From Gp6-AA40 sp035492455 (GTDB lineage Bacteria > Acidobacteriota > Vicinamibacteria > Vicinamibacterales > UBA2999), in the NCBI GenBank assembly GCA_035492455.1, contig DATJJE010000071.1, forward strand, positions 198,991 through 262,990: 64,000 nt of DNA, given 5' to 3'. Under the pieces are notes generated by a model. That model saw only the letters and a list, made by a program, of their open reading frames with translations. It was not told the origin of the DNA and did not search any database. This document shows, in pieces, positions 43,110 to 51,706 of this stretch. A program made the position numbers and the translations under genes. Each line of letters begins with the position of its first letter. Positions within the stretch are counted from its first letter, which is position 1.

Positions 43110-44444
43110 TCATGCAGTAATCTGCTCCGCCGCCATCAGTTCCGGAATCTCTATCCGCGCCTTCGTGCCTTTCCCCGGCTCGCTCGTCAGCGTCAGTTGA
43201 TATGTCGCGCCGTAAATGACACGGAGGCGTTCGCGGACATTGGCGAGACCGATGCCGCTTGCCATCGGCTGCTCGAGTCGTTCGAGCAGGAACCCCATGC
43301 CGTCGTCTTCGACCTCGATCATGACGCGCGCATGATCGCGCCAGCTGCGGATGGTGATGGTGCCTGCGCCGACCTTGCGGGAAAGTCCATGTTTGATCGA
43401 GTTTTCGACGAGGGGCTGCAGGATCATGCTGGGCACGACGACGTCCACGGTGTCCGGCGCAACCTCCTTGCGCACGCGCAGCTTGGGTCCGAACCGCACA
43501 ACTTCAATATCGAGATATTCGTCCACCGACTCCAGTTCCTCGCGCAGCGTCACGAAATGCTCGTGACTGCGCAACAGGCGCCGCAGCAGCCCTGACAGCT
43601 TGTTGATCAAGGTCCGCGCGGTTTCGGGCTGCGATCGGATGAGCGACGAGATAGAGGTCAGTGTGTTGAAGAGGAAATGCGGGTTGATCTGGCTCTTGAG
43701 CGCTTCAATCTTTGCCGCGAGGAGCAGCTTCTCCTGTTCCTGCACCCGATGCTCGATGCGCGCGCTGTTCCAGATCTTGATTGGCGTGGCCACCGCCAGC
43801 ACCGTTGCCAGGATGATGAGCATCGTCATCAGCGGCGACGGGGTTCCGAGATCCGCGCCAGGGTAGAAGAGGCGATTGACGCCGAAGCGTGCGCCGAGCG
43901 CCTGCCGCAGCAGCTCCAACGCGATCGGTGCGAGCAGCAGCCACAACTGCCAGCTGACGCCGAGCTTTCGCACCATCACCCACACATGCTTGTGGAGATC
44001 GATGAACACGAACGGCGTGAACTGCCAGATCGCTTCCTTGGGGCATGCCTCGCGCAGGCCGCCACCGGCGAAGCCGCATCCGACCGCGAAGGGAAGCGCG
44101 ATAAGCTCGCCCGCGATTGAGGCAGGTACGCCGACGAGCACGCCGACGAGGGCGCCGGCGTATGGCCCCGCGATCAGTCCCGCGAGGAACGCACCTTCAA
44201 GCGACAAGTCCGCTGCTTTGTAGTTGAGCAGCAGCCGTGCGGTGACACCTGCCATCAGCGGAATGCCGAGCGCGAGCGTGAATACGAGTCGGTCGAGCCA
44301 GCCGCGGCGCTCGAAGATCAGGATGTGCCTGAACCGGTGGTAGCGCGCGAGCATTGTCGCCAGCACCGCCATCACTGCGAGCTTGACGATCAGGGTCGTG
44401 AGCAGGAACTGATCGGCCGAGAGGAACTTGGCGCCCTCGATCAC
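43110..44444 (-). CDS. LytS-type histidine kinase with 5TM-LYT sensor
   Basis: 444 residues. The N-terminal 5TM-5TMR_LYT module has five to six helices, with LAGLIAGPYAGALVGVLVGV and FAVGCGFAGGGLREACP. It is followed by a coiled coil and a His_kinase domain with the phosphoacceptor in SQINPHFLFNTLTSI and HATPase_c (VENSIKHGLSRKV, EDDGMGF, GIGLANVRERL). Starts at GTG 44444. On its strand TAGAAT lies eight bases before the GTG, so the mRNA may be leaderless. Confidence 0.93.
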   Translation of the reverse strand: MIEGAKFLSADQFLLTTLIVKLAVMAVLATMLARYHRFRHILIFERRGWLDRLVFTLALGIPLMAGVTARLLLNYKAADLSLEGAFLAGLIAGPYAGALVGVLVGVPASIAGELIALPFAVGCGFAGGGLREACPKEAIWQFTPFVFIDLHKHVWVMVRKLGVSWQLWLLLAPIALELLRQALGARFGVNRLFYPGADLGTPSPLMTMLIILATVLAVATPIKIWNSARIEHRVQEQEKLLLAAKIEALKSQINPHFLFNTLTSISSLIRSQPETARTLINKLSGLLRRLLRSHEHFVTLREELESVDEYLDIEVVRFGPKLRVRKEVAPDTVDVVVPSMILQPLVENSIKHGLSRKVGAGTITIRSWRDHARVMIEVEDDGMGFLLERLEQPMASGIGLANVRERLRVIYGATYQLTLTSEPGKGTKARIEIPELMAAEQITA

Positions 44445-44452
44445 TGCCGGTC

Positions 44453-44458
44453 ATTCTA
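44453..44458 (-). promoter_or_regulatory. -10 element of the LytS-type kinase gene
   Basis: Minus strand TAGAAT (5 of 6 matches to TATAAT) followed by eight bases and GTG 44444. No ribosome site exists between them. Confidence 0.5.
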
Positions 44459-44480
44459 CGCTGCACCGGCGACGGGGAGT

Positions 44481-44489
44481 TGATATCAT
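44481..44489 (+). promoter_or_regulatory. Extended -10 of the NuoI-like gene
   Basis: TGA-TATCAT (44481-44489), seven bases before ATG 44497. Implies a transcript starting at or within one base of the start codon. Confidence 0.5.
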
Positions 44490-44496
44490 CGGAAGG

Positions 44497-44922
44497 ATGA
44501 TCGGACCACTACTTACAGGGCTGTGGACTACCTTCCGGCACATGTTCAAGCCGAAGGTGGCGGTGAATTATCCGTACCAGAAGGTGCCGATGTTCCCGAA
44601 GTATCGCGGCAAGCAGGTGCTGATGCGCGATGAGAACGGCCTGGAGAAGTGCGTCGCGTGCGGCCTGTGCTCGGTTGCCTGCCCGGCTGACGCGATTTAT
44701 CTAGAAGCGGCGGAAAACGACGGCACCGTGATGGCCGGCCCGCGCTACGCGAAGGTCTACCAGATTCACAAGATGCGCTGCATCTTCTGCGGATATTGCG
44801 AAGAAGCGTGCCCGGTCTCGGCCATTTTCATGGGCAAGGACTACGAGCTCGCGGTCTACAGCAAGGACGATTTCATCTGGGACAAGACCGATTTGCTGGT
44901 CCCGGCACCGGCGTCAAAATAA
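44497..44922 (+). CDS. nuoI: NuoI-like 2x[4Fe-4S] ferredoxin subunit
   Basis: 141 residues. Two 4Fe-4S motifs, CVACGLCSVACP and CIFCGYCEEACP, spaced as in complex I subunit I, with the N-terminal GLWTTFRHMFKPKVAVNYP and C-terminal acidic tail of that family. It would pass electrons within NADH:quinone oxidoreductase. It stands alone here with no other nuo genes, which suggests a dispersed complex I or a paralogue used elsewhere. ATG 44497 follows an extended -10 by seven bases (possible leaderless start). Confidence 0.88.
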   Translation: MIGPLLTGLWTTFRHMFKPKVAVNYPYQKVPMFPKYRGKQVLMRDENGLEKCVACGLCSVACPADAIYLEAAENDGTVMAGPRYAKVYQIHKMRCIFCGYCEEACPVSAIFMGKDYELAVYSKDDFIWDKTDLLVPAPASK

Positions 44923-45596
44923 TCGGCGCGCTCGCCGATATCCACGGCAACTTCGATGCGATGGGCGCCGCGATGCGGCGTCATCCCGAGGTTCCGTTCT
45001 GGATCTGCGTGGGAGATGTCGCCAGCCGCACGGGCACGTATCCTGAGCCGCCCAAGCCGCTCTACTGGATCAAGGGGAACAACGAGGATTTCGATCGCAT
45101 CGCGGCATGGCAAGCGGGTCGCGATCTGGTGCCGAACCTCCATTTCATCCCGAACGGAACGGCGTGCATGGTGGGGCCGCTGAGAATCGCGGGGCTCGGT
45201 GGCACGTATGCGCCCACATGGATTGAGACGCCTGCCGCGCAGTTGCCGCACCACAAGCTGGCAGACGACAAGCGCCGCCACTTCGTCCGCGAAGAGGTTG
45301 ATGCCTGCAGGGAGATGCGCGGCGTCGACATCTTCATGACGCATGAGGCGGCGCGTCCGTTCGTCATCGTTGACGAGCCGAAGCCCGGAAAGCGAGCGCT
45401 GCGTCGCGACGCGGGGAAGCCCGCCATCAACGATGTCCTTGCATCGATGAAGCCGCGGCTGCACCTTTGCGGTCATCATCACCGGTTCGTCGAGACCATG
45501 AGGGAAGGCGTACGTTCCGTGTGCATCGACCGGATCAATCGGTCGTATCTGCTCATCGATGTTGATACGCTGGAGTACCACAAGGTTGATCAATAA
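44913..45596 (+). CDS. Calcineurin-type metallophosphoesterase
   Basis: About 227 residues. Metal motifs: IIGALADIHGNFDAM (D-x-H), ICVGDV (GD), GNNED (GNxD) and CGHHHRF (GHxH). The protein should begin at VKIIGALADIHG, but that V is encoded by GTC 44913, not a standard start; the next in-frame start upstream is GTG 44808 or ATG 44796, deep inside the NuoI-like gene. It may therefore use a rare start, translational coupling, or contain an error at 44913-44915. The 3' end overlaps the homocysteine methyltransferase start by 11 bases. Substrate unknown. Confidence 0.8.
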   Translation, partial: VKIIGALADIHGNFDAMGAAMRRHPEVPFWICVGDVASRTGTYPEPPKPLYWIKGNNEDFDRIAAWQAGRDLVPNLHFIPNGTACMVGPLRIAGLGGTYAPTWIETPAAQLPHHKLADDKRRHFVREEVDACREMRGVDIFMTHEAARPFVIVDEPKPGKRALRRDAGKPAINDVLASMKPRLHLCGHHHRFVETMREGVRSVCIDRINRSYLLIDVDTLEYHKVDQ

Positions 45597-47463
45597 GCCG
45601 TTCTTGGAGGCGCTCGACCAGCGCGTGCTCGTGTGCGACGGCGCGATGGGGACGATGCTGTACGCCAAGGGCGTCTTCATCAACCGCTGTTTCGACTCGC
45701 TGAACGTGATGTCGCCGGACACGGTGACGGAAATTCATCAGGATTACGTGCGCGCCGGCGCCGACGTGCTCGAGACCAACACGTTCGGTGCCAATCGCAT
45801 CAAGCTGCGTTCGTTCGGTCTCGGCGACAAGGTGCGCGACATCAACGTCGAAGGCGCGCGCATCACTCGTCGGGCCGCGCGCGATCAGGCGTATGTCGCC
45901 GGCGCGATCGGCCCGCTCGGCGTGCGCATCGAGCCCTGGGGCAAGATGGGAACCGACGAAGCGGAGGCCTACTTCCGAGAGCAGGCCGACGCGCTCGCCG
46001 AAGGCGGCGTCGATCTGTTCATCCTCGAGACCTTCCGCGATCTCAACGAGATGGGCGCGGCGATTGCCGCGGTGCGCAGCGTCTCGGAGTTGCCGATTGT
46101 CGCGCAGATGACGATCGAAGACGACGGCAACAGCCTCGATGGCACACCGCCGGAACAGTTCGCGCCGGAGATGGAGCGTCGGGGCGCGGATGTCGTCGGG
46201 GTGAACTGCAGCATCGGCCCTGCTCACATGCTGGAAACCGTGGAACGCATGGCGGGGGTTACCCGGGCGCGTCTGTCGGCACAGCCGAATGCGGGACGTC
46301 CGCGCGACATCGAAGGCCGCAACATTTACCTGTCGTCGCCCGAATACCTCGCTTCCTACGCGCGACGGTTCGCGCAGCAGGGCGTGCGCCTCGTCGGCGG
46401 CTGCTGCGGGACGACGCCGGAACATATCCGGCAGATGAAGACGGCGATTAAACAGATGAACGCCGGCAGATCCGCCGCCGCATCACCGGTGGGGCGAGCC
46501 CCGTCGGGGTCGCCCGGCGTGCCCGACATGGCGCGCCCTGCGGCGACGGTTGACGTCATTCCGCGCGCCGAAAAATCACAATTTGCAGCGACGCTTGCCG
46601 CCGGTCGTTTCGCAACGATCGTCGAACTGCTGCCGCCGAAAGGCTTCGCCGGCGACGATGTCGTGGAGCAGGCACGCGCGCTGAAAATCCGCGGCGTCGA
46701 CGTCGTCAACATCCCCGATGGCCCGCGCGGGCCGCGCATGAGCGCGCTTGCGCTGGCGGTGCTTATTCAGCAGAAGGCCGGCATCGAAACGGTGCTGCAG
46801 TTCTCGTGTCGCGATCGCACCCTGCTGGGTATGCAGTCGGATTTGCTTGGCGCGCACGCGATGGGCATCCGCAATGTTGTCGCCGTAACAGGGAAAGCGC
46901 GCACGGTTGCTGACTATCCGGATGCAACGACGGTGTTTGATGTCGACTCAGTCGGTCTGACGAACGTCATCACGCGCCTCAATCGGGGCCTCGACATCGC
47001 CGGTCAGGGCATCGGCGCTCCAGCGGCGTTTCACCTCGGCGTCAGAGTGAATCCGGGCGCGGAAGATCTCGACGCGGAGGTAAAGCGCTTCGAATACAAG
47101 GTCGAAGCGGGCGCGGAGTTCGCAATCACACGTCCGGTCTTCGATGCCGCAACGTTCGAGCGGCTGCACAAACGCATCGCATCCGCCAAGATCCCGATTC
47201 TTGTCGGCGTCTGGCCCTTCGAGAACGTCATCGACGCCGAATTCATGGCGAACGAAGTGCCGGGGATTCGCGTTCCTGATCAGGTGCTGGATCGCATGCG
47301 CAGCGCGCGCAGTGATGATGAGGCGTCTGCACAGGGAATCGCGATTGCACGCGAGACCCTGGTTGCCGTCCGCGGCCTGGTGCAGGGCGTTCACATTGCC
47401 GCCCCTGGTGGGCGAATTGATGCCGCTCTCGCCGTGCTGGATGGGATCGGCGTTGGCAGCTGA
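45586..47463 (+). CDS. Bifunctional homocysteine S-methyltransferase / methylenetetrahydrofolate reductase
   Basis: 625 residues from TTG 45586 (ggag ten bases upstream; ATG 45559 is an alternative). The N-terminal half (1-300) is a homocysteine methyltransferase with zinc ligands in GVNCSIGP and VGGCCGTTPEHI and start DGAMGTMLY. After a Pro/Ala linker the C-terminal half (about 335-620) is a MetF-type reductase (VELLPPKGFAGDDVV, VNIPDGPRGPRMSALALA). This YitJ-like fusion supplies methyl groups for methionine and regenerates 5-methyl-THF. It is translationally coupled to the phosphoesterase. Confidence 0.92.
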   Translation: MINKPFLEALDQRVLVCDGAMGTMLYAKGVFINRCFDSLNVMSPDTVTEIHQDYVRAGADVLETNTFGANRIKLRSFGLGDKVRDINVEGARITRRAARDQAYVAGAIGPLGVRIEPWGKMGTDEAEAYFREQADALAEGGVDLFILETFRDLNEMGAAIAAVRSVSELPIVAQMTIEDDGNSLDGTPPEQFAPEMERRGADVVGVNCSIGPAHMLETVERMAGVTRARLSAQPNAGRPRDIEGRNIYLSSPEYLASYARRFAQQGVRLVGGCCGTTPEHIRQMKTAIKQMNAGRSAAASPVGRAPSGSPGVPDMARPAATVDVIPRAEKSQFAATLAAGRFATIVELLPPKGFAGDDVVEQARALKIRGVDVVNIPDGPRGPRMSALALAVLIQQKAGIETVLQFSCRDRTLLGMQSDLLGAHAMGIRNVVAVTGKARTVADYPDATTVFDVDSVGLTNVITRLNRGLDIAGQGIGAPAAFHLGVRVNPGAEDLDAEVKRFEYKVEAGAEFAITRPVFDAATFERLHKRIASAKIPILVGVWPFENVIDAEFMANEVPGIRVPDQVLDRMRSARSDDEASAQGIAIARETLVAVRGLVQGVHIAAPGGRIDAALAVLDGIGVGS

Positions 47464-47475
47464 CGCGTTTTTAGC

Positions 47476-47504
47476 TTGTTGCGATACGGCTCAGAAGTTA
47501 TAGT
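47476..47504 (+). promoter_or_regulatory. Promoter of the PmtA-like methyltransferase gene
   Basis: TTGTTG (47476-47481), 17-base spacer, TATAGT (47499-47504). Expected start near 47511 leaves only about six bases before ATG 47517. A weak gcgt/acgc hairpin with T-tract (47450-47471) ends the preceding gene. Confidence 0.6.
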
Positions 47505-47516
47505 CAGGCCTTCATA

Positions 47517-48200
47517 ATGCTCTTCGACCGTGAGAACGAGGATTTTGCATCCGACGTTGCGACGCGAGCACTCTCAGTAACAGCCGTCGAAAACGACTTC
47601 GTCACGCGGGTTTACGAAAAGCTCGCGAAGGTCTACGACCTCATCTTCGGCCCCACCTTGCATCACGGCCGGCTGGTTGCCATCGAACGCATGGGTATCA
47701 AGCCCGGCGACCGCGTGCTGGAAGTCGGGGTCGGCACCGGCATAAACACATCGTTATATCCACACGACTGCAGCGTTACCGGCATCGATCTCTCCGCGTC
47801 GATGCTCGAGAAGGCGCGCGAACGGGTGCGCCGCGAAGGTCTGCGTCACGTACGCCTGCATGAGATGGACGCGGCGCAGCTCATCTTCGCCGACGACACC
47901 TTCGATATCGTCTACGCACCGTACCTGGTCAGCGTCGTGCCCGACCCGATCCAGGTCGTCAAGGAGATGCGGCGCGTCTGTAAGCGCGGTGGAAAGATCG
48001 TCATTGTCAACCACTTCCGCAGCGCGAACCCGATCCTCTCCCGTCTCGAACGTGCCATCTCGCCTTTCACCGTGCACGTTGGCTTCAAGTCGGACCTCGA
48101 TCTGCCTGGTTTCCTCGCGCAGGCGGACCTGCAGCCGCTGTCCATTGCAAAGGTGAACTTCCCTAAGATCTGGTCGCTGGTGATCTGCGCGAAGGACTAA
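47517..48200 (+). CDS. SAM-dependent methyltransferase, PmtA/UbiE type
   Basis: 227 residues. SAM motif I is VLEVGVGTGINTSLYP, with GIDLSASMLEKARER and the post-motif IVYAPYLVSVVPDP. The N-terminal VYEKLAKVYDLIFGPTLHHGR resembles phosphatidylethanolamine N-methyltransferases of the Rhodobacter/Agrobacterium PmtA type. Cytoplasmic, probably methylating a lipid headgroup or quinone precursor. It has its own promoter just after the methionine-synthesis gene. Substrate is inferred from resemblance only. Confidence 0.85.
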   Translation: MLFDRENEDFASDVATRALSVTAVENDFVTRVYEKLAKVYDLIFGPTLHHGRLVAIERMGIKPGDRVLEVGVGTGINTSLYPHDCSVTGIDLSASMLEKARERVRREGLRHVRLHEMDAAQLIFADDTFDIVYAPYLVSVVPDPIQVVKEMRRVCKRGGKIVIVNHFRSANPILSRLERAISPFTVHVGFKSDLDLPGFLAQADLQPLSIAKVNFPKIWSLVICAKD

Positions 48201-48303
48201 GCGCGAAAGCGGCTCCGTACTCCCAAATCCGCCGGGCACCTGCATCGCCGCGCATCACGGCGCGAAATAGACGAAACAGAACCGGAACGCATATCCTCTC
48301 GTC

Positions 48304-49536
48304 ATGAAAAAACTCGTCGCGACTGCGTGTGTCCTGCTACTCGCGTGCGTGGCGCCGCTGGCGGCCGCCGCCCAGAATCTCGTCATCTCGAACGCGCGCA
48401 TCATAGTGGGCAACGGCTCCGTCATCGAATCCGGCTCCCTCGTCATTCGCGACGGCCGCATCGTGTCGGTTGGCGCGCCGACGCCCGCGCCGGCGGGCGC
48501 GCGGCAGATCGATGCGCGCGGCATGACGCTGATGCCAGGCTTGATCGACGGCCATCGCCACATCATCTCGGGCAACGCGGAGCAGTGGTTCAACAGCGCG
48601 CCGCAGCGCATGCAGGAGTTCCTCGAGGCCGGCTATACGACGCTCCTCGCCGGCGGCGGACCCGCCGAAGGCAACCTCGAACTGAAGCGCCGCATCGATT
48701 CCGGCCAGCTCAAAGGGCCGCGTGTGATCCCGGCCGCGCAGGTGAATTTGAACAACATGACACCCGATCAGGCGCGCGCCGAGCTGCGCAGGCTCGTCGG
48801 GTTGGGCATCAAGTTCATCGGCGAAGAGACGATCAATCCGAAGCCGCCCACGCCGACGCAGCTCGAAAACCTGCGCGCGCTCGTCGATGAAAGCAAGAAG
48901 GCGGGAGCGCTGGTCATGGTCCATGCCGTCAGTCCCGAAGCGATGATCGCTGCGGTGGACGCGGGCGTGCCGCTGTTGGTCCACACCCCGCACTACGGAT
49001 GGCTGACGGACGCGGATGCGAAGAAGGTCGCAGCTGCGGGCGTGCCGACGCTGTCGTGCACGGCATTCGGCGTGCCGCTATTCAACGTGTTCAACCAGGA
49101 CAACGTGCCGACCTTCCGTGACGGCAAGAAGTGGCCCGACGACATCATCGATGGCGAAGGCCGCGGTCGGGAAGCGGGCTACAAAGCCGTGAACGCGCGC
49201 ACGTTGTGGGACAACGGCGTCGTCTACGGCTTCGGCACCGACACAGGCTATCTGCCAGTGAAGGGTCTGGCGCAAGAGCTCAAGGTCCTCAATCTGATGT
49301 TATCGATGAGAGACATCGTCAAGTTGATGGGACCCAACACCGCGGCATTCGTGCAAATGAGCAAAGACATCGGCACGCTCGAACCGGGCAAACTGGCCGA
49401 CATCGTCGTTTTCCCGGCGAACCCGCTCGACGGCTACTGGAACATGCTCAACGCCACACTGGTGATCAAAGGCGGCGAAGTCGTTGTGGACAAGCGGGGC
49501 AACAAACCTCTCGACGTCGCTGGGCCCAAGCGATAG
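48304..49536 (+). CDS. Secreted amidohydrolase
   Basis: 410 residues with signal peptide (MKKLVATACVLLLACVAPL, cut near AAAQ). Amidohydrolase-fold marks: LMPGLIDGHRHIISG (HxH), VMVHAVSPEAMIAAVDAG, LLVHTPHYGWL, YGFGTDTGYLPVKGL (Asp ligand) and GTLEPGKLADIVVFPANPL. Imidazolonepropionase/dipeptidase-like. It probably acts on a small amide or cyclic compound in the periplasm. The GntR gene follows after 15 bases on the same strand. Confidence 0.85.
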   Translation: MKKLVATACVLLLACVAPLAAAAQNLVISNARIIVGNGSVIESGSLVIRDGRIVSVGAPTPAPAGARQIDARGMTLMPGLIDGHRHIISGNAEQWFNSAPQRMQEFLEAGYTTLLAGGGPAEGNLELKRRIDSGQLKGPRVIPAAQVNLNNMTPDQARAELRRLVGLGIKFIGEETINPKPPTPTQLENLRALVDESKKAGALVMVHAVSPEAMIAAVDAGVPLLVHTPHYGWLTDADAKKVAAAGVPTLSCTAFGVPLFNVFNQDNVPTFRDGKKWPDDIIDGEGRGREAGYKAVNARTLWDNGVVYGFGTDTGYLPVKGLAQELKVLNLMLSMRDIVKLMGPNTAAFVQMSKDIGTLEPGKLADIVVFPANPLDGYWNMLNATLVIKGGEVVVDKRGNKPLDVAGPKR

Positions 49537-49551
49537 GATTTGCCGCACACG

Positions 49552-50244
49552 ATGAGAGCCGCAGCGGAAACCGCCAGTCTCGCGGCGGAAGCCTACAGCG
49601 TGGTGCGTCAGCGCATCGCGCGCGGCGAGCTTGTGCTCGGCCAGGCGGTCTCGCGCCGGCAGATCGCCGCCGAGTTGGGGATGAGCTTTCTACCCGTCAC
49701 CGAAGCGTTGCTTCGCCTCGAGTTCGAAGGCTTGCTCGAAAGCCGGCCGCGCGCGGGCACGCGCGTGCGCATTCCCTCACCGCAGGACGTCGAGGGCAAT
49801 TACATCGTCCGTCAGGCGCTCGAAACGCGCGCAGCGATTCTGTTCTCGCAGGTGGCGACGCCGGCCGAGCGATCGCAGCTACGGCGGCTCGCCGCACGTG
49901 TCGACGCATTGTCGATGAAATCGGATCGGTCGATGTATGTAACGCTGCACGTGAAGCTGCATCAGCGCATTGCCGAGTGCGCCCGCTGTGACGCGTTGAG
50001 CGAGGCTATCGAGCGGACGCACGCGATGGCGATGATCTGGTACTGCGTGATGCGGCAGCCGTCTCCGGACGACTCACCGCGGCGGCATCAGGAGCTCATC
50101 GAGGAGATTCTCAGCGCCGACGAGATGCGCATCTCGAAGGCGGTTCGCGAACACGTGGACGTGGGCAGGAGACACACCCTCGAGGTGCTGGAACCGTATT
50201 TCAAGACCGCGAGCGGCAGGTTCTCGCGAAGCAGGCGCGCGTAG
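49552..50244 (+). CDS. GntR-family regulator with FCD domain
   Basis: 230 residues from ATG 49552 (TTG 49540 possible). The N-terminal winged helix (AYSVVRQRIARGELVLGQAVS, AAELGMSFLPVTEALLRLEFEGLL) is a FadR/GntR HTH, and the C-terminal helical FCD domain has a metal-binding set (YVTLHVKLHQRI, RRHQELIEEI). Such proteins sense organic acids or aromatic metabolites. The gene converges with the AAHS transporter (9-base gap), and the neighbouring aromatic genes are the likely targets. Confidence 0.88.
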   Translation: MRAAAETASLAAEAYSVVRQRIARGELVLGQAVSRRQIAAELGMSFLPVTEALLRLEFEGLLESRPRAGTRVRIPSPQDVEGNYIVRQALETRAAILFSQVATPAERSQLRRLAARVDALSMKSDRSMYVTLHVKLHQRIAECARCDALSEAIERTHAMAMIWYCVMRQPSPDDSPRRHQELIEEILSADEMRISKAVREHVDVGRRHTLEVLEPYFKTASGRFSRSRRA

Positions 50245-50253
50245 ACCCCGGCG

Positions 50254-51618
50254 TCAGCCGGCCTTTGCCATATCAGTCGCCTGACCGAGCTTCGTTCCCA
50301 CCACAAACCGCAGCGAGAACATCGCGATGGCTGATATCGACGCCGGAATCGCTGCCGCCAGGAACATATCCCGCGTCGACCAGTGCGCGCCCATGAACAT
50401 GCCGCCGATCGCAGGTCCGACGATCGCGCCGATGCGGCCAACACCCAGCCCCGCTCCGATGCCCGTCGAGCGGATATAAGTCGGATAGAACGCGCCCGAG
50501 AGCGCATTCAGCCCTGGCTGACTCCCGGTGACGCACCAGCCCGCGATGAAGACGATGACGAAGAGGAGCGCGAGCGAAACGGACGGCTGGCCGATCAGCG
50601 CCACGCTGATGGCGGCGATGACGAACGTCACGCTCATGATGCGCACGAACCCGCCGCGCGCCACGAGCCAGGCGAGCCCGATGGTTCCCAGCATGCCGCC
50701 GACCTGATTCACGGTCCCCACGAGCAGGGCGGTCTGTCGCGAATAGCCAGCATCGCTCATGACTGTCGGCAGCCAGCTCGCGAGCGAGTAGAGATTCAAC
50801 AGGTTCATGAAGTTGACGATCCAGAAGATGATCGTTGCCACGGCGCGGCCTTCCCGGAACAAATGGCTGATAGGTACGCCGGCCTTGTTCTCCTCACGGG
50901 CGACGAACTGATCGTTCCCGGTCGCATTGAGCGAGGGATCAACCTCGTTCAGCCATTGTGCGAGCTTTGCCGGATTCTTGCCGCGCAGTGCCATGAACTG
51001 CAGCGATTCGGGCAGCGCAAAGATCATGATCAAGCCGGTGACCAGCGGAACAGCGCCGCCGAAATAGAAGACTGACGGCCATCCGTATGCCGGGATGAGC
51101 GCCGTCGCGATGAACCCACCGAACGCGGCGCCGCCGGTGAAGCCAACGCCTGAATACATGATGAGAGTCGCGCGCATCCGCTTCGAGCCGTACTCGCCGA
51201 CGAGCGAGCTGGCGTTCGACACAATCGTCCCGAGTCCGATGCCGGTGAGAAACCGCATCGTGAGCAGCTGTGGCAATGATGTGACGCGCGCAGTCAGCAG
51301 CATCAGGACGCCAACACCAAGCGTCGCCACCACAATCACCGGGCGGCGTCCGATGCGATCGGCGAGCATGCTGATGAACAACGCGCCGAGCAGGACGCCA
51401 AAGTTGGCGGCGGCGAACACCGGCCCGAGCACCGCGTTGCTGATGCCCCACTCACGAATGATGGAGGGTGCGGCGAAGCCCAGCACCTGGACGTCAAACC
51501 CATCCATCACCAGACACGCCATACACAAGGTGAAGGCGCGCCAGTGGAGCGGCGTGAACGGCGAATTGTCGACGATCTCGGTGACGTTGACGGTGCTCGC
51601 GGCGACGTGTTGTGCCAT
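50254..51618 (-). CDS. MFS transporter, aromatic acid:H+ symporter (AAHS) family
   Basis: 454 residues, 12 membrane helices. AAHS marks: DGFDVQVLGFAAPSI in TM1, LADRIGRRPVIV in the cytoplasmic loop 2-3, and SLVGEYGSKRMRATLIMYSGVGF. The family imports 4-hydroxybenzoate, gentisate, vanillate and similar acids. Divergent from the TonB receptor gene across an 88-base region with a palindromic -10; convergent with the GntR gene. Fits an uptake role for the dioxygenase substrate. Confidence 0.9.
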   Translation of the reverse strand: MAQHVAASTVNVTEIVDNSPFTPLHWRAFTLCMACLVMDGFDVQVLGFAAPSIIREWGISNAVLGPVFAAANFGVLLGALFISMLADRIGRRPVIVVATLGVGVLMLLTARVTSLPQLLTMRFLTGIGLGTIVSNASSLVGEYGSKRMRATLIMYSGVGFTGGAAFGGFIATALIPAYGWPSVFYFGGAVPLVTGLIMIFALPESLQFMALRGKNPAKLAQWLNEVDPSLNATGNDQFVAREENKAGVPISHLFREGRAVATIIFWIVNFMNLLNLYSLASWLPTVMSDAGYSRQTALLVGTVNQVGGMLGTIGLAWLVARGGFVRIMSVTFVIAAISVALIGQPSVSLALLFVIVFIAGWCVTGSQPGLNALSGAFYPTYIRSTGIGAGLGVGRIGAIVGPAIGGMFMGAHWSTRDMFLAAAIPASISAIAMFSLRFVVGTKLGQATDMAKAG

Positions 51619-51625
51619 ATCAGTA

Positions 51626-51655
51626 TTGAATCGATCGTCGGCCGCTCAGTATACT
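51626..51655 (+). promoter_or_regulatory. Promoter of the TonB-led aromatic operon
   Basis: TTGAAT (51626-51631), 18-base spacer, TATACT (51650-51655). agtatact (51648-51655) is a perfect palindrome, so TATACT is also read on the minus strand toward the AAHS transporter. A gtggagga ribosome site (51693-51700) precedes ATG 51707. Confidence 0.65.
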
Positions 51656-51706
51656 GGCCCGCGTTTCTGAAACCCACCGCCAAACCCCCTGTGTGGAGGA
51701 TTTTTG

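Noticed and set aside
45540..45600. SAM or cobalamin riboswitch for the homocysteine methyltransferase gene
   Set aside because: The gene overlaps its upstream neighbour, leaving no leader; no kink-turn or B12-box sequence seen.
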